A DNA stretch of 64,000 bases, taken from contig NC_135243.1 in NCBI RefSeq assembly GCF_947623445.1, positions 21,150,479 through 21,214,478 of the forward strand, given 5' to 3'. The notes under the pieces are model-generated. The model had not been told where the DNA came from. It did not search any database and saw only the letters and a list, made by a program, of their open reading frames with translations. The position numbers were made by a program, and so were the translations under genes. This document shows, piece by piece, positions 49,602 to 62,900 of this stretch (positions are counted from its first letter, which is position 1; each line of letters opens with the position of its first letter). Source of the DNA: Clavelina lepadiformis. Its lineage: Eukaryota > Chordata > Ascidiacea > Aplousobranchia > Clavelinidae.

Positions 49602-50306
49602 TAACTGTGCGCTCAATGATACTTTATGATCCTTCCCCATGTAATGGTTAGTTGTGATAACCCTGTTTTAATTCCTTGAATTGGATTCCATACAATTAAG
49701 TTTAAGTTCTCATAACAAACAGCCTTACAAAATGCCAAGTGTTTAATTCAAGTTATTTTATTAATATCTAGAATCTAGATGACTGTTTATCAGTTTATTT
49801 TCAGTAATCCATTAACATAGTCTGGCCAGGCATTGCGAGCAGCATGACTGATATACGAAGAATAAGAAAAATACGAAGAATTCTGTACAAAAGCGTTTGA
49901 TAAATACAGACAATTGGCGACGGTTTGGAGTGATTAATGCATTCGAGCATAGACCTGTGTTAAAGTCGTGTTTCCAACAGCACAACTTTGCGCAAAAAGT
50001 TGAGAATTTTTTTTGAAATTTCTTATCAACAAAACGCCCGGAAGGCGTGCTGTGACCAATTGCTGATGCCGGTATTTACTCTGCCAGGGAACACATAAAC
50101 AAAACGCATGATCAAGAAAAAGGTGAGGTCGCGCTTTAAGTCTCTGCTTACAGTTTAAAACATTTACCTATTATACATTGAGCTATTACTGGTGTTGGAA
50201 ACTCATAGAATCGACGAGAGTTTTAGGACGTTATAAGTATCTCAGGAAGACCATTTCTTGTTCAGTTCTTTTAATTAAAGTAACGATTGTTGGTTGAGTT
50301 AAAGTT
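49602..50306. other. Upstream region of the LCCL gene, no gene
   Basis: AT-rich sequence without a supportable exon. It should hold the promoter of the LCCL gene, but no clear TATA box was placed. Confidence 0.45.
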
Positions 50307-53300
50307 ATGACAGGAAGAAGAAAATTACAAAGACAACATTTCAGTGGTTTCTTTTTGTTCAAAGGAAACTATTTCCAGCTATTTAGTATCTATAAAATGT
50401 GTTATTTTGTCAAATACCTAACTTTACTGCTTGTTTATCCATTAATAATTAGCATTGGATTATCAAATTGCCAAGGTAAGTCGTGCAGTAAAAAAATTAA
50501 TTTTAAAATGACAGCTAGTACGAAATATATACAAAAACAAGCAGGAAACACGAATTATATCCATACCTTATTCCAAAATATAGTAGTTGACAGATTCGTG
50601 AATTACCCCTGGTTGTTATTACAAATAGTGTAATTATTTCATTTTACAAATAGTAATTAATGCATTATAAAAGAGAAACTGGATTGGATCAAATCAAAAA
50701 TGCCGTGTCGTGATGAAAGTGCTTTATGCATGAACGTTTGCACCAAGTTGTTTTATAATTTCAAAATCGCTACGCGAGTTTATGTTTGCTTGTGACGTAA
50801 AGAATTCGCCGTGGGCAAACTAAGTTTGACTTTGTAGGCGTGATTAGAAAAGCGTTTTTGTATCATTTTATTCATTTCGTATCGTTGAAAGAATGTTAAA
50901 TTAAATTTAACGTTTTTATAGAATGAATGGAGAGACTGTGTAACACAGAATAGGATGTAACTGAAAATAATAGAAAATATTCTCTCCACCCTTTTCTTTT
51001 TATTCTGATTGTTCAAATACAGTACTTATGTTTAGCCTATATTGCTTAAACGAATTTTGGAAATAAGCTTTGTAAAGTGCAGCTGAGATTTAGCCACAAG
51101 CATTGGGAGTTTACAGTGCAAAAAATATCAGAGTTACAATTTCCGTTGTTTCAACAATATAGCTGTCAAGTTTCATAAACATACATAAAAACGAACTGGG
51201 TCTTTCAACGACACATTAAAATGTTTTCAATTAAATGACCTATAGCGGTACCATGTATAAGCATAATAATTAATAGAATATAGATAGTAGACAATATAAC
51301 ATCCTATAGCAGAGCTAATTAATCTTACACTGTATTTACTGTAGATATAACGGAGGTAACTTGTCAAACCAGAGGCATCGACCCACCTTTCGGACAGTCC
51401 AGCGCGGTTAGCTTTGAAGTTAACTGTCCAGCATCTTGTAGCAATTCTGTGGGAAATGTTTGGGGTGACGTCATATACACTGACGATTCGTCGATTTGTC
51501 GAGCAGCGATCCACGACGGGATCATTACAGGTTAAATGAGTTGCTGTTATAGCTCTGTTAACGTCAATATTTCAGTTAAAACGATTTGCATTTACGTATG
51601 AACGTTTGTTACGTATATTCATACCCATTGTTAAAGACATGTACATATATAAAATATATTTGTATATAGTGAAATTGCGAAATGGATATTTCAAATTGTA
51701 AACTCAAAATTTAAACTTTCTTTTCAGAGTCAACAGGAGGTAAGGTACGTTTCTTCTTCACAGATGGACAAAACTCTTACCGTGGAGTGCTAAGAAATTC
51801 TGTACAATCATCTTCCTATGGTTCTTGGCAAAAATCTATAAAGTTTACTCCTGGTATGTGACGTTAATTTCACAATTCGTCTTTATCTAATCCCTTTAAT
51901 CGTCAACGCCATTATTTTAAATTATAAATAAACTCTTGGTATATCAAATGTAAACTCTTGGTTTTGAATTGGCAGTTCTACGTTAACAGAATTGAGTTAA
52001 AGTCACTTTATGAACTCATTTACCATAACTAAGTAGTTATCAATATTTCACTGAATGTTATCAAATATAAATACATTAGTTGCTGGTTAGACTGCTTCTT
52101 TTTAACCAGGAAAACTAGATCTTTTTTTGAAATCTTAGACCTATTTGGCTTCTTTCTGATCATGCAGACGCTGTAGACGTGACTTGCCAAACAAGAGGAT
52201 ACGATCAACCATTCGCCGATTTGAACTATGCTTTGTTTCTGGTCAACTGTCCATCATCTTGCAGCCATTCTGTGGGGAATGTTTGGGGTGACGTCATATA
52301 CACTGACGATTCTTCGATTTGCCGTGCAGCGATCCACGACAGAAAAATTACTGGTGAAATGGTTTAAATTTAGACTTTTACAGTCATTTATCTATTGTAT
52401 TTAAGCCTAAAAAATAAATACGGCTTACAGCTTGGCAAAATAAAACCATTAGCGTGGTGAGAAATGGTTATTTCAATTGGCCACAAGTCGTACACATAAT
52501 TACCTTCGATTATGTTTTTACTACTTTTTCAACAAAGTTGATCAATTTATTTGTGAAAGTAACCGCCAAAATGTTCCTTGTAGATTCAGCTGGTGGACAG
52601 GTTAGTTTCCGCTTTGCTGATGGTCAAAGCGCATACAACGGTGTCCTGAAAAATTCTATACGGAGTTTTTCTTACGGACCATGGCGAAGATCCATGACTT
52701 TTTCTTCAAGTATGATTGTGTTAAGAAGAGTGAGGACATAAAATGAAACGTGTGGTTTTAAAATATTGTATATATGTTTGCCTCGTTGTCGGAATATGCA
52801 TAATGTTTATGGGTTTTTCTTTGCCTTCGTTTAGCTGCAGTTTCAGGTGACTAATATCTCGTGACGCGACACCTTATCGAAAGACACTTTATCGAACGAC
52901 ACTTAATCGAACGACACTTTATCGAAAGACACTTAATCGAACGACACCTGATCGAAACGACACCTGATCGAAACGACAGTTGATCGAACGACACTTTATC
53001 GAACCGAAAGTTGATCAAACGACACTTTATCGAACCGACAGTTAATCAAAACGACAGTTGATCGAACGACACTTTATCGAACCGACAGTTCAAGCAAGAT
53101 TTTTGCGTGTTTCTCAAACATTGAAACAATGGGTCATTGTGATGTTCAGCTATCTGTCCATGTTTGTTTGATAAAGTTGGATTTTGTAATTTTTGAGATA
53201 TTGTGATATTTATATAATTTTGCTCTCTCTCCGCATTGAAACGTATTACTCATTTACGCACCAATAACTTGACTAACTATTCTTTTTCGTTCTCTTTTCA

Positions 53301-55915
53301 CAGCGGGGGCGCGGCGTAACAAGAAGAATTTATAAAAATGTGTCACTTTTAGAAATACCTAATTTACACTAAATTCACTTTCTTTAGTTTTACAATTATG
53401 ATGTATACAGGAAGCCAGATGATGTTTCTACTAACCTGTAATAATCTCATCAGTCTACGACGCATAGGTTTCTAGGTTACTCTCGTACTTAGTAATTCTC
53501 GTGCGTATTCTTGTGATATCTTATTAATATGTGGGCGGGCCGGCCGCCATGCGAAATCGAACACTTTATGATACAAATATAAAATATAGATATAAAATAT
53601 AAATCGTCAACTTTATGATATATACATCACAATTCATTAATGCACACCATTACAAAGACCGCACATCACAATGGCTCATTGTTTCAATGTTTGAGAAACA
53701 CGCAAAAATCTTGCTTGAACTGTCGGTTCGATAAAGTGTCGTTCGATCAACTGTCGTTTTGATTAACTGTCGGTTCGATAAAGTGTCGTTCGATCAGCTG
53801 TCGTTTCGATAAAGTGTCGTTCGATCAACTGTCGGCTCGATTAACTGTCGTTCGATAAAGTGTCTTTCGATCAGCTGTCGTTTCGATCAGGTGTCGTTCG
53901 ATAAAGTGTCTTTCGATAAAGTGTCTTTCGATAAGGTGTCGTAGTACCCTAATATCTACTGTACAGTTTTAGTGAATGCCGACAAAACATAAAGGATATA
54001 GGCATATTTAAATATAAAACACTTTACTTTTATGGATAAGGTTGCCAAGCATACAAGCGGTACAGCCAAACACCATTGTTTTGAAATTTAAAGAGATTTC
54101 TTAAACAATCTTTTTTACACAGACCTAACTTACCAAGCTTATCTCGACAAAAATTATCAATAAGTGTTTATTACGTACGGCTCACATTGCTTCAGCCAGT
54201 TTCTCAGTTTCAATTTGTAACACACCTAAGGCGGTGGCACGTGACAAATCGCCGTTGTTTTTTTATTATAACTCCGATATAATTTGACTCCTCAGAACTT
54301 GGTGTTCGTCAGTGTCACAGGTGTGTAAACTAAAACACAACTGTAGGTTACTTGGCGATGCAAGACGGTGTGATTTTTATCATTGGTGCATCGACACCTT
54401 TTCTTCTCATCAAAATGCATCAAAATCCTCACAGAAATCTTCACTGCAACATGCGAAATAACTGGCCAGGACTCTTTGTTTGCCGGCCTCACCGAGTACG
54501 TTGTTCGTTGTCCAGTGAATTGTCAGAATGACTTTTCCCCGGTATGGGGTGACATCGTTTATACACAGTCCTCGTCAGTCTGTCGCTCCGCGGTACACAA
54601 CTCTCAAATAAACCGTAAGTCGAATGCATGCCGTCGACCACTTTGTACACTTAATGCGTGTTATCTCTTCAGGTTTATTTTGTAAATATATGAACAGTTT
54701 GTGAGTTTACTTTTTTTTTATTTCCACTTTCTTGCAGCCGCCGAAGGTGGGTTTGTGCGTGTTTACAAGTATCCCGGGCAACATTATTATCCTGAACACA
54801 CCAGCGAATATATTCCCTCTTCACCACATGGGCCTTACGCTGGTTCATTTGCATTCAACTCATCAATCAGAAGTAACATGCTGTATTTGTATGATCAAAT
54901 TACCTGCAGGAAACGTACATTTTTTGTTTTGTCACATAAAAATAAACACATTTTGTTTTGGTTATCAAACATGAGTTTGTATATATGCATTTCATAGCAA
55001 AGGATACTTTTACTATATAGGGAGTGAACTTAATAAATACATAATCTTCAGCCACACCGGACGTGACGTGTAACACCAAAGCGAGAGACTCGTCCTTCGC
55101 TAAATCAAGCGAAACCATGTTTGATGTATTTTGTCCTTCATCTTGCGTTGGCTCTTCTGGAATCGTTTGGGGTAATATTGTATACACTGAAAATTCGTCC
55201 ATTTGTCGTGCTGCGATTCATGACGGAAAAGTCACCGGTAAACCTTGATTTAAAAATAGTTTTTAGATTGTGAAAGTTTAGTTTCCTTCTTAGCATAAGT
55301 GTATAATAAAATGATAAAAACGCAAATCTTAAACTAAAAATATGTTACCCTTTGTTCCAAAATATCTTCACCGACTAATGAGCAATTAACAATAATAACT
55401 AAGCAGCAATAAATTACATCTAAATCCATCTTTACAGATTCAGGCGGAAGGGTGAGATTCTACAAATACAAAGGTCAAAACTCCTACGCCAGTGTGCTGA
55501 GAAATTCTGTGCAAAGCACCGCTCAAGGAGCTTTTGCAAATTCCATAGCTTTCATTCCACGTGAGTCCACTTATTTGAGAAAAATTTTATTTTTGTTTTG
55601 TATTTATTTATTTTTTTGTTTTATAGTTTTATCTATTGTTATAGTTATTATTTTTTTAATACTTATATTTATTTCTAGACTTTTGGAATAATTTATTTAT
55701 TTCTGTCTTGGAAAACTTTCGTTATGTTTATGGGTTTTACCAAGAAAAAGCTACTTAAAAAATAACTGATACAAATGAAAAATAATTTAAGAGTTAGTTC
55801 ATCGAATAAATTATAAAAATCATGAAATCATATGTAAGAAATCATGTAAAAAATCAAACTTTTTATTTATTTTTCAGCTTATCATTTAGCTACTCTGCCT
55901 CCACATATTGGATGA
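50307..55915 (+). CDS. Secreted protein with four tandem LCCL domains
   Basis: Exons: signal exon ending 50475 (ATG at 50397 preferred), then pairs 51345-51530/51728-51853, 52168-52353/52584-52709, 54435-54614/54738-54872 and 55052-55237/55438-55560, and a short last exon 55878-55915. All joins are phase 1. From the ATG at 50397 the protein has 454 residues. The signal peptide is MCYFVKYLTLLLVYPLIISI, ending SNCQ. An upstream in-frame ATG (50307) would bury it, so I prefer the later one. Each exon pair is one LCCL domain with its four Cys: V-n-NCP-n-SC, VWGDVIYT-DDSSICRAAIHDG, then GG-n-V-n-F and L-n-NS-n-n-S-n-n-YG-n-W. Domain 3 is the most diverged. LCCL domains occur in extracellular proteins such as cochlin and Limulus factor C, where they may bind microbial surfaces. 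A protein made only of LCCL domains is unusual. Introns hold one foldback element. Confidence 0.85.
52860..53948. mobile_element. Foldback element FB1, 1089 bp, in LCCL gene intron
   Basis: Terminal inverted repeats of about 285 bp (52860-53145 and 53664-53948) consist largely of 15-16-bp subrepeats such as GACACTTTATCGAAC. They continue inward into a non-repetitive inverted part (CAAGCAAGATTTTTGCGTGT and its complement). The middle of about 520 bp is unique and has no recognised coding. The flanks carry the 9-bp duplication CTAATATCT (52851-52859 and 53949-53957). Nine-base duplications with repeat-built ends are the hallmark of Foldback/Mutator-like elements. It lies between the exons for LCCL domains 2 and 3. 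Confidence 0.9.
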
Positions 55916-55917
55916 AG

Positions 55918-56202
55918 GGTTCCACGACAATTAACCGTGGGAAATTGACCGCGAACAAACTCACCGGGGACAACTGACCAGGGAACAACTGACCGTGACG
56001 TAAATTTACCTAGAACCAACTGACCTTAAATCATATTATCACTTAAATCATATAATTTGAATAAACAACAATGCTAATTTGCGTAAAAAATAAAAATAAA
56101 TGCGTAGCGGTTGATTTGCGTCGCCGGCCAATTTGTTGCCGGTCAGTTAACCACGACCAATTGTCGCCGGTGAATTTGTTCACGGTCAATTGACGTGATC
56201 CC
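55918..56202. mobile_element. Foldback element FB2, about 285 bp, abutting the LCCL stop codon
   Basis: The ends GGTTCCACGACAATTAACC and, inverted, GGGATCACGTCAATTGACC match at most positions. Subrepeats such as ACAACTGACC-n-GGGA run inward in opposite orientations from both sides. The duplication TGGATGAAG is identical at 55909-55917 and 56203-56211. This duplication contains the TGA stop codon of the LCCL gene (55913-55915), so the element starts two bases after the stop-containing site. Confidence 0.85.
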
Positions 56203-56211
56203 TGGATGAAG

Positions 56212-58412
56212 AGATGTCAATAATTCTACATTACACATCGCCTGTATTCTTAAAAGGAGTATAATCCACAATTAATTATAAAGAAGTTATGTCATATAAA
56301 TGGACTATGATTAATGTAACATGTTTGTAAATTGTAACATATATAATCTAGGTCTTTGAAAGTAGTTTTGAAATTTTGTATCGTGACTTTATTACTAATT
56401 TAGGCCGCATAATACTTTTGAGAAGCTTTATACTATTAAGAAGAATAAAACCAAGAGAAAATAAAACGATGTTTAGCAAATATCATTTTATACGATACAA
56501 GACTGTCCAAACGATTAACTGAATGTCTAGGAGTTTTCTATTTACGAGAAAGCGTACTTGCATAATTATGCTGTGAGATTTGCTTCTAAGTAAAAATACG
56601 CTTTTCTTGCCTTGGTCTTTTTTTGGGGAAAGGGTTTGTAAAGGCCAAAAGTTATTTTAAGTCAGCAGCAAGTGTCAAATGCAGGATCAACATCGGATTA
56701 TTTAAATTACGTTTTACGCGAACTCTATCTTTATCGTATCTGTCCAGAGTATCTATATAGCTATGTAGAGTATCATACAACAAAAACAGGAAAATCGCCA
56801 AAATGGTTTCAACTATTGTTTAGCCTTTGAGGAACGAAATCTGAATTTAACTTCATGGCTGCGCAGGAGAGTACATTTTATACGTTTTTTAAAGAAGTTT
56901 TACTTTTTGTTAGAAAATTAACATTGTTTTCATCTTTAATTGTTCGCCATTTAAAATCTTTCCAAGTTCGTAATCCTTAATATGCCCCAGGAAGGGCCTA
57001 AACCAAAGACTACTGCTCTGCTCGGGGAATCTGTCCAACAGCATTATAGAGCAACGTTCATATCCATGTGAAATGGACAAAGCACCATTGATATTACATA
57101 GTTCGCGTTCATTACATTCATATCCATTCATAGTTCATTACATATTACACCGCTCGAGTTTTAAATTGAGCACTAGTTCATAAATGTTTTATACTGATTT
57201 AGTACTGATTACTGAGATTTTAGTACCCAATCCTCTAAAGTTACTAAGTCTGGAAACAGAAGAAAGTTAAAGTTGAAAAGAAACAAAAAAGATATTTTCA
57301 CTTCACTCAGTAAACAACGTAATTGAATTGATAGCTCTCATCGGTTCTGGCCATCTTTACGGTTTGCTAGGGTAAAAATTCCAAAAGGTTTTTAATCTGC
57401 TCCAGGTCAAGTGTATTACCGAACTGTAGGTAATAAAAGGCCACGAAAAGATTCGATTTAAATCCAGCTAAGAAACATCTTTAAAGATCAGGTAGTAGAC
57501 AACAGATATGACTGACGGGATTTTGATAATCTATTTTGTTTATTTCATTGGTGTTCGCCTTCTTACACAACTGGATTATCACTTTCCTTATGTAAGATTA
57601 ACTGTTTCTTTTTTAGGTTTTGGTAAGTGTTACTGCAACGTGTAAGCAAGCAAACTGTGTGTAGCTTAAAGTTATTTTAACAGGATAATTTTAGTTATTT
57701 AATTTTTTTCTATCTGTTTCTTTGTTTGTTCGTCCTTCTGTTTCTCAGCTGCTGCACTTCCCGGCCTAAAACTTAAATTAAACACTTTGGTATGTGTTCT
57801 CAACGATAAACAGCTTGTAAATTATATCAATTGTTTAATTTCAAACTGGCAAGATTACAGCACAACGAAAAATATGGTTACATTTATTATTCAGCATGAC
57901 TGATAAAAGCTCAACTCTTTTGGGCCATCAAGCTTTTTTAGAGTTTAACTTTTTATGATTTGTCGTATTTCTTTTTATGCAATTCATCAGCTATAATCTA
58001 CAGAAAAACATGAAATAGGCGGTTATACTGCGTTTCAAAATCGTTTTTGCTGTTTTGGTTATTCAATAAATAATAATGGTTGTACACGGCGTTTCAAAAT
58101 TACCCAAGATAAATTGGAAGCTATGGTCTTTTACGTATACAAGCATAGGAAGATATTTTCTTTCAAAACATTATTAAGCGTTCTTTGAGGTGTTAAAGCT
58201 TGAAGTGATTGGGCTGGGCAGCTAAAAGCAAAAATATTAGAGCTAGGAGCTATCTTTCAAAGTTGTTGGTTCTCGTCAACACAATTCTTAGTCGCCACTG
58301 GAGATAAGATAGAAAAAACACGGTCTAATCGAATGAATAATTCAATAACGGCGTGTGGTACAACACATCAATAAAGAGCTTTAATTTCAAAGCTATATTT
58401 CATCGTATATAG
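56212..58412. other. Region between LCCL4 and LCCL5, no firm gene
   Basis: I see no exon that joins in phase. A hydrophobic ATG-started stretch (57508 to about 57588) followed by a GTAAGA donor could be a signal-peptide exon for the fifth LCCL unit. A small open block at about 57749-57791 could be an extra exon. Neither has the phase needed to join the exon at 58413, so they are not called as genes. Confidence 0.4.
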
Positions 58413-58924
58413 AAGCGGAAAATTTGACTTGCCAAACAAGAGGATACAATCAACCATTTGGTCATGGAAACTATCATTTTTATCTGGTCAACTGTCCACC
58501 GTTTTGCAGAAATTCTGTGGGGAATGTTTGGGGTGATGTCATTTACACCGACGATTTGTCGATTTGTCGAGCAGCGATCCACGACGGGTTGATTACAGGT
58601 AAAACAGTTTGATTTTAAGATTTTACACGTTTATGTTTTTCATTACAGTGTTGCTTAAGAAATACAGCACAGTTTATTAAAAATGAAAACACCAATTCTA
58701 AAAGGAATAGGCTTAGTGTAATGCCTACCTGAAATTTAACAAGTCTGTTTGAGAAAGAAAACGTCAAAACCATCCTTGTTATAGACGCAGCTGGTGGAAA
58801 TGTTGGTATTCGTTTTGTTGATGGCCAAAATTCCTACTACGACGTTCTAAAAAATTCCGTTCAAAGCTTGTCTCATGGTAATTGGCGAAGATCCATGACT
58901 TTCATTTCAACAACATTCATTTAA
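58413..58924 (+). CDS. Fifth LCCL domain, last two exons of an LCCL gene
   Basis: Exons 58413-58598 and 58785-58924 encode a complete LCCL domain that ends at TAA. Residues such as NLTCQTRGYNQPFG and VGNVWGDVIYTDD-SICRAAIHDG are close to domains 1 and 2 upstream. The first exon needs a phase-1 partner. The exon ending at 55560 (domain 4) fits exactly, which would make one 550-residue protein with five domains and turn the short exon at 55878 into an alternative ending. The other possibility is a separate gene whose first exon I could not place. The domain call is firm; the gene boundary is not. Confidence 0.75.
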
Positions 58925-59911
58925 AGAAAAGTGATCGCAAAAGATGAAACAAGTCCAGCGTAACGTTTACTCTAACTTTGAAATAATAAATTCCTTTTAG
59001 CTTTTATTGCGTTCTCCATTTACACACTATTGAATCGTGTCTTGTTGGCTATTTACAAACTAACTAGATTTTTGTTAAAGAAAAGTATACCAGTATTAAG
59101 AGCAGCACTATATTATTCAAGATAAGTTGAAATATGTATTTTGTTAATGTATTGTATTTATAATATACAATACTGTACGTTTTCAGTAAACATAGTTAAC
59201 CCGTGATAAGTATATTATTTTCTTGTTTAGCGTATAAATTCAGTGCATTAGGTTCAAAGAAAGAAAGTTGTTGGCTTCTGACTGTTTCCACTTTGTGCAT
59301 GTATTTACTAAATTTACTGGTATTCCTTACATAGATGCAATTTCCTGTTTCATCTATGAGTGTGGACGTATATCCGTTTTCTATGTGAAAGCGTTCACGT
59401 TTATTAAATTTTTCTTTAGTCTAAAGCAGTAAATTTCAGAACTCGTTTTGCTCACACAACTTTATTTTTGCGTTTAAACACGTCTTAAATTTATATTTCT
59501 AAGAAACCCAGTCTATTGAATAATGCATTAGACCGCTTTAGTCTTTTGATAGATTATGACAATGTGTTTAATCAACGAAGAATCAATATAATCAAAATGA
59601 TTCAATATCAAACGTGTGCTTTATTGGTGACAAGACATCCAGATAAATATATCACGACATGCAAGCTTTTATTGACACAAAAACGTGAAAGCACTAAGCA
59701 TGATGCCATTTCTGCATTGTATGTAATAAGCTTGTAACTTGTATCATTTTATAGATTTAAACTGAAACGGAATATAAATGTGCATATAATAATAATGATA
59801 AATCATAAAATTTTGTAACAAACTTGCTTTACTGAAAAAAAGGCTAGAAACTTCAAACTCTCCCACTGAAATAACTCTAATCATTTTTTATTTTGAGACT
59901 GCTAATTATTC
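58925..59911. other. Spacer between converging LCCL and MFS genes
   Basis: These are 3' flanks of two genes pointing at each other. An open frame of 73 codons (59516-59737, plus) has no splice or family support. No transposon was identified. Confidence 0.45.
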
Positions 59912-62900
59912 TTATTCTGAATTAAGTTGAGACAATTCAATTTCGTTCTTGGAATATGCAATCTTTTTCTTGTATCGTTTCCCATAAACAATCATAACCG
60001 CAAACACTATTGACATCGTTATTGCCATACCTACATACAGATTTACAAAAATTGATGACATATAAATACGCTTTATCTTTATTTAGTAAGTCTAAGCATA
60101 CACAAATCAATATCATGTTTTAGCAGATGATCTCAGAATGACTTGACAACTTACCCAAGCTAAAATACACCAAATCAAACGGTTTATTTTGGAAAATCAC
60201 GGCTCCTACAGGTACCATGCTCATTGAACCGATGCTGTTTCCTAGGTTTACTATAAAGATGTATTTTCCTGCGACAAAATATAAACGTGTCCTGCACAAA
60301 GATTTCACACATCATGCACACCCATTACATATATACTGTTAAAAGGACACTGCGGATATATGTTAAAGGGACATGTACAATTTATTGAACAGAAAAGACC
60401 AAACTTACTCTAAAGCTAATTTGAAATTGTTCACCGCACCTGATATATTAGCCAGTTGAGAAATCCAGGATACCATAGCCGGGTAAAGAGGGGACGAACA
60501 GAACCCATACAGGAAAGTTGTAACCCACCAAATTGTTGGCACCCACTCTCCAAAGATGGCCATTATTGCCTGGCCACGTGCAACAGATAACGACGTTGTA
60601 ATAAATACAGACAAATGATAATATCATTATACATATTACAGTGAATATTTCTTTTTGTAATTTTTGTGAATCGACATTGTAAGAAGCTATATTGCAATTA
60701 ATACATTACCTACCAAGGTCAAAACGGTCCCGGTCAAAAACATCATAATGACTTTTCCAGGTTTAACGTAATTTGCAAGAGGTACAGCAACCAAACGACC
60801 AAGACCGTATCCACCCCAGAACACGGAGTTGTTTATACTGGCATCGGAAACCTGCAGTTACGGAATAGCATATACCACTATATTTGCTATATAGCCATGT
60901 TTTCCCAACAACTTTCTACTTTTGTGACCTTGAAGTTCCACATTAAATGGACTTAGCCACCGTGCATACCGAGAAATGAAGCTTGGAGCAGACGGATATT
61001 GCGAAAATGTGCGCTATGTAGGGATGCTCGCCGCCAATCAGGAAGAAGTAAAATAAAGTGATTAAAGCGAGAAGACCAAAGATGTTTCTGACAGGTTCTT
61101 CGGGTCTTTCTTCGGTTAATGTAAGTGTTTCTTCTAAGCATATAATTGGATTGAAAACACATACGTAAGACACAGTGATAATAGGTAAGCAACTTAATGC
61201 AAATATAAATTACTATAATTAATTATAATTACTTTTAAAAAAGCAAAATATACGTATGCACTTTTATAAAACAAAACTATAATTACGACATAGTTATCTC
61301 AAACATTAAATTCTGGAAACTCTAGTTTTAAGAGACGATTTTCTTTGACTTTCAAATTTATACTTCTTCAAAGTTGCTTTAATTTCTTCGTGGCATTCAA
61401 AGCAGCCAATACAAAAAGAAATATGGAAACAATCACTGCAAAGGTTCCAAAAAGGAAATAAACGTAGACAGTAGGATTTAGACCGGTGTCAATTGACACT
61501 GACGTCCTTAAAAAGCAAATTGAGTGAGAGGTTACTGTTTGACTTCAAACAAAAGTAGTAGTAGTAGCACTTTTAATTTTGCGCAAAATATTCTACACAA
61601 AATATAACTTCATTAAAGATATCTGCTGTAATGCAGGTTATTCTACAAGCTAATTTCAGACTGTCAGATTTTGTCTTCAACCATAAATATAGATTAAATA
61701 ATCAACTATACATTTGGTTATACCATATACAAGTTTATTTAACAAATAATGTTATTTACAGAGTGCTGTTGTATTGAAACTCTTCAGTTGATGTATTGCT
61801 TCTGGATGTCGTGGACTCCAAATGCGATGAAAACGAAACGGTTTTGGGGCATTTGGCATCGGCATCTTTAATGAAACTTGCCATTTCCAGGAAGGGCTTG
61901 GCTGAATTTTGCACAAAAACTATCATTATTCGGACTGTTTTCAGTTAAAATTTTCATTTTCCACTATTTTTGCCGAAAAAAGGACTTACCTATCATAGGA
62001 GCAATAAAGGCACCAATAGTAAAAGCAAAATGATATCCTTGTATAAGACTTCGAGATCTTTCCTCTCCCCAAATATTTAACAGCAGACCTTGCCCAGCTG
62101 CAAAATTGAAATTAATGTGCTGCATTTCTTACAAGGACAGGTATTTGTGAATTTAAGGTTCTTAAATCCTTTTTTTTAAATATATTTTATTTATATATTA
62201 CATCTTTTTCTGCAACAACACATTTTTTATTCTATTTCGGTTACAACAATTGAAAAAATATGGAATTAAGGAACATTGGGAACGAGTGTTTACTTCTATA
62301 TCTCATAAATATTTGAGCAATTGAAATCAATTTTTTTTTCATGAAAAAAACTATACAAAAGGAAACAAACAATATAGAGTGTTTCCGTTGTGAAACAAAT
62401 GCTTTATGTGTTATTGACAAAGTAATTTTGCGTAATAACCTTTCCTGCATTTTGTTGCAGCTAACAATCATTCTAAACTTCACTTAATTTTTGTAGTGAT
62501 TCATAGGTCTCATGACGTGTCACACGTAGAGTATAGCTAGGAAAAACGAAGCACTTCTTTCAAAAAGAATAGTTCTTCATAAGTAAATAGCTAAATGTAT
62601 TAAGTAAATAGTAAATTGTAATATATACTGTATATATTATCAAAGCAAAAAACAAAACTTCTCTATTTGGGACCAAAATTCTCTATATGTAAAGAATACA
62701 ATGTACTGCACTATAGTAAACCTATTTAAGAAAACCAGCGAAAACAGAGCAGTTACAATACCAGCATCAATGTATCCGTACACTAAACCACACAGAGTGA
62801 CAAGGGCGTACAACCACCAGATTGACTTCACCAATGGTATGAAGAACATGAAAGCTCCGCAAAGAAAATCGGCAATTCCTTTGGTAAAATTTACATTAAG

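Noticed and set aside
57508-57588. Hydrophobic ATG-started stretch as signal exon for the fifth LCCL unit
   Set aside because: It ends in phase 0, while the exon at 58413 requires phase 1, and the small block at 57749 does not repair the phase.
59516-59737. 73-codon frame with a helical look, considered as a CARD-like or death-fold exon
   Set aside because: Resemblance is too weak, with no conserved hydrophobic pattern I could defend and no splice partners.
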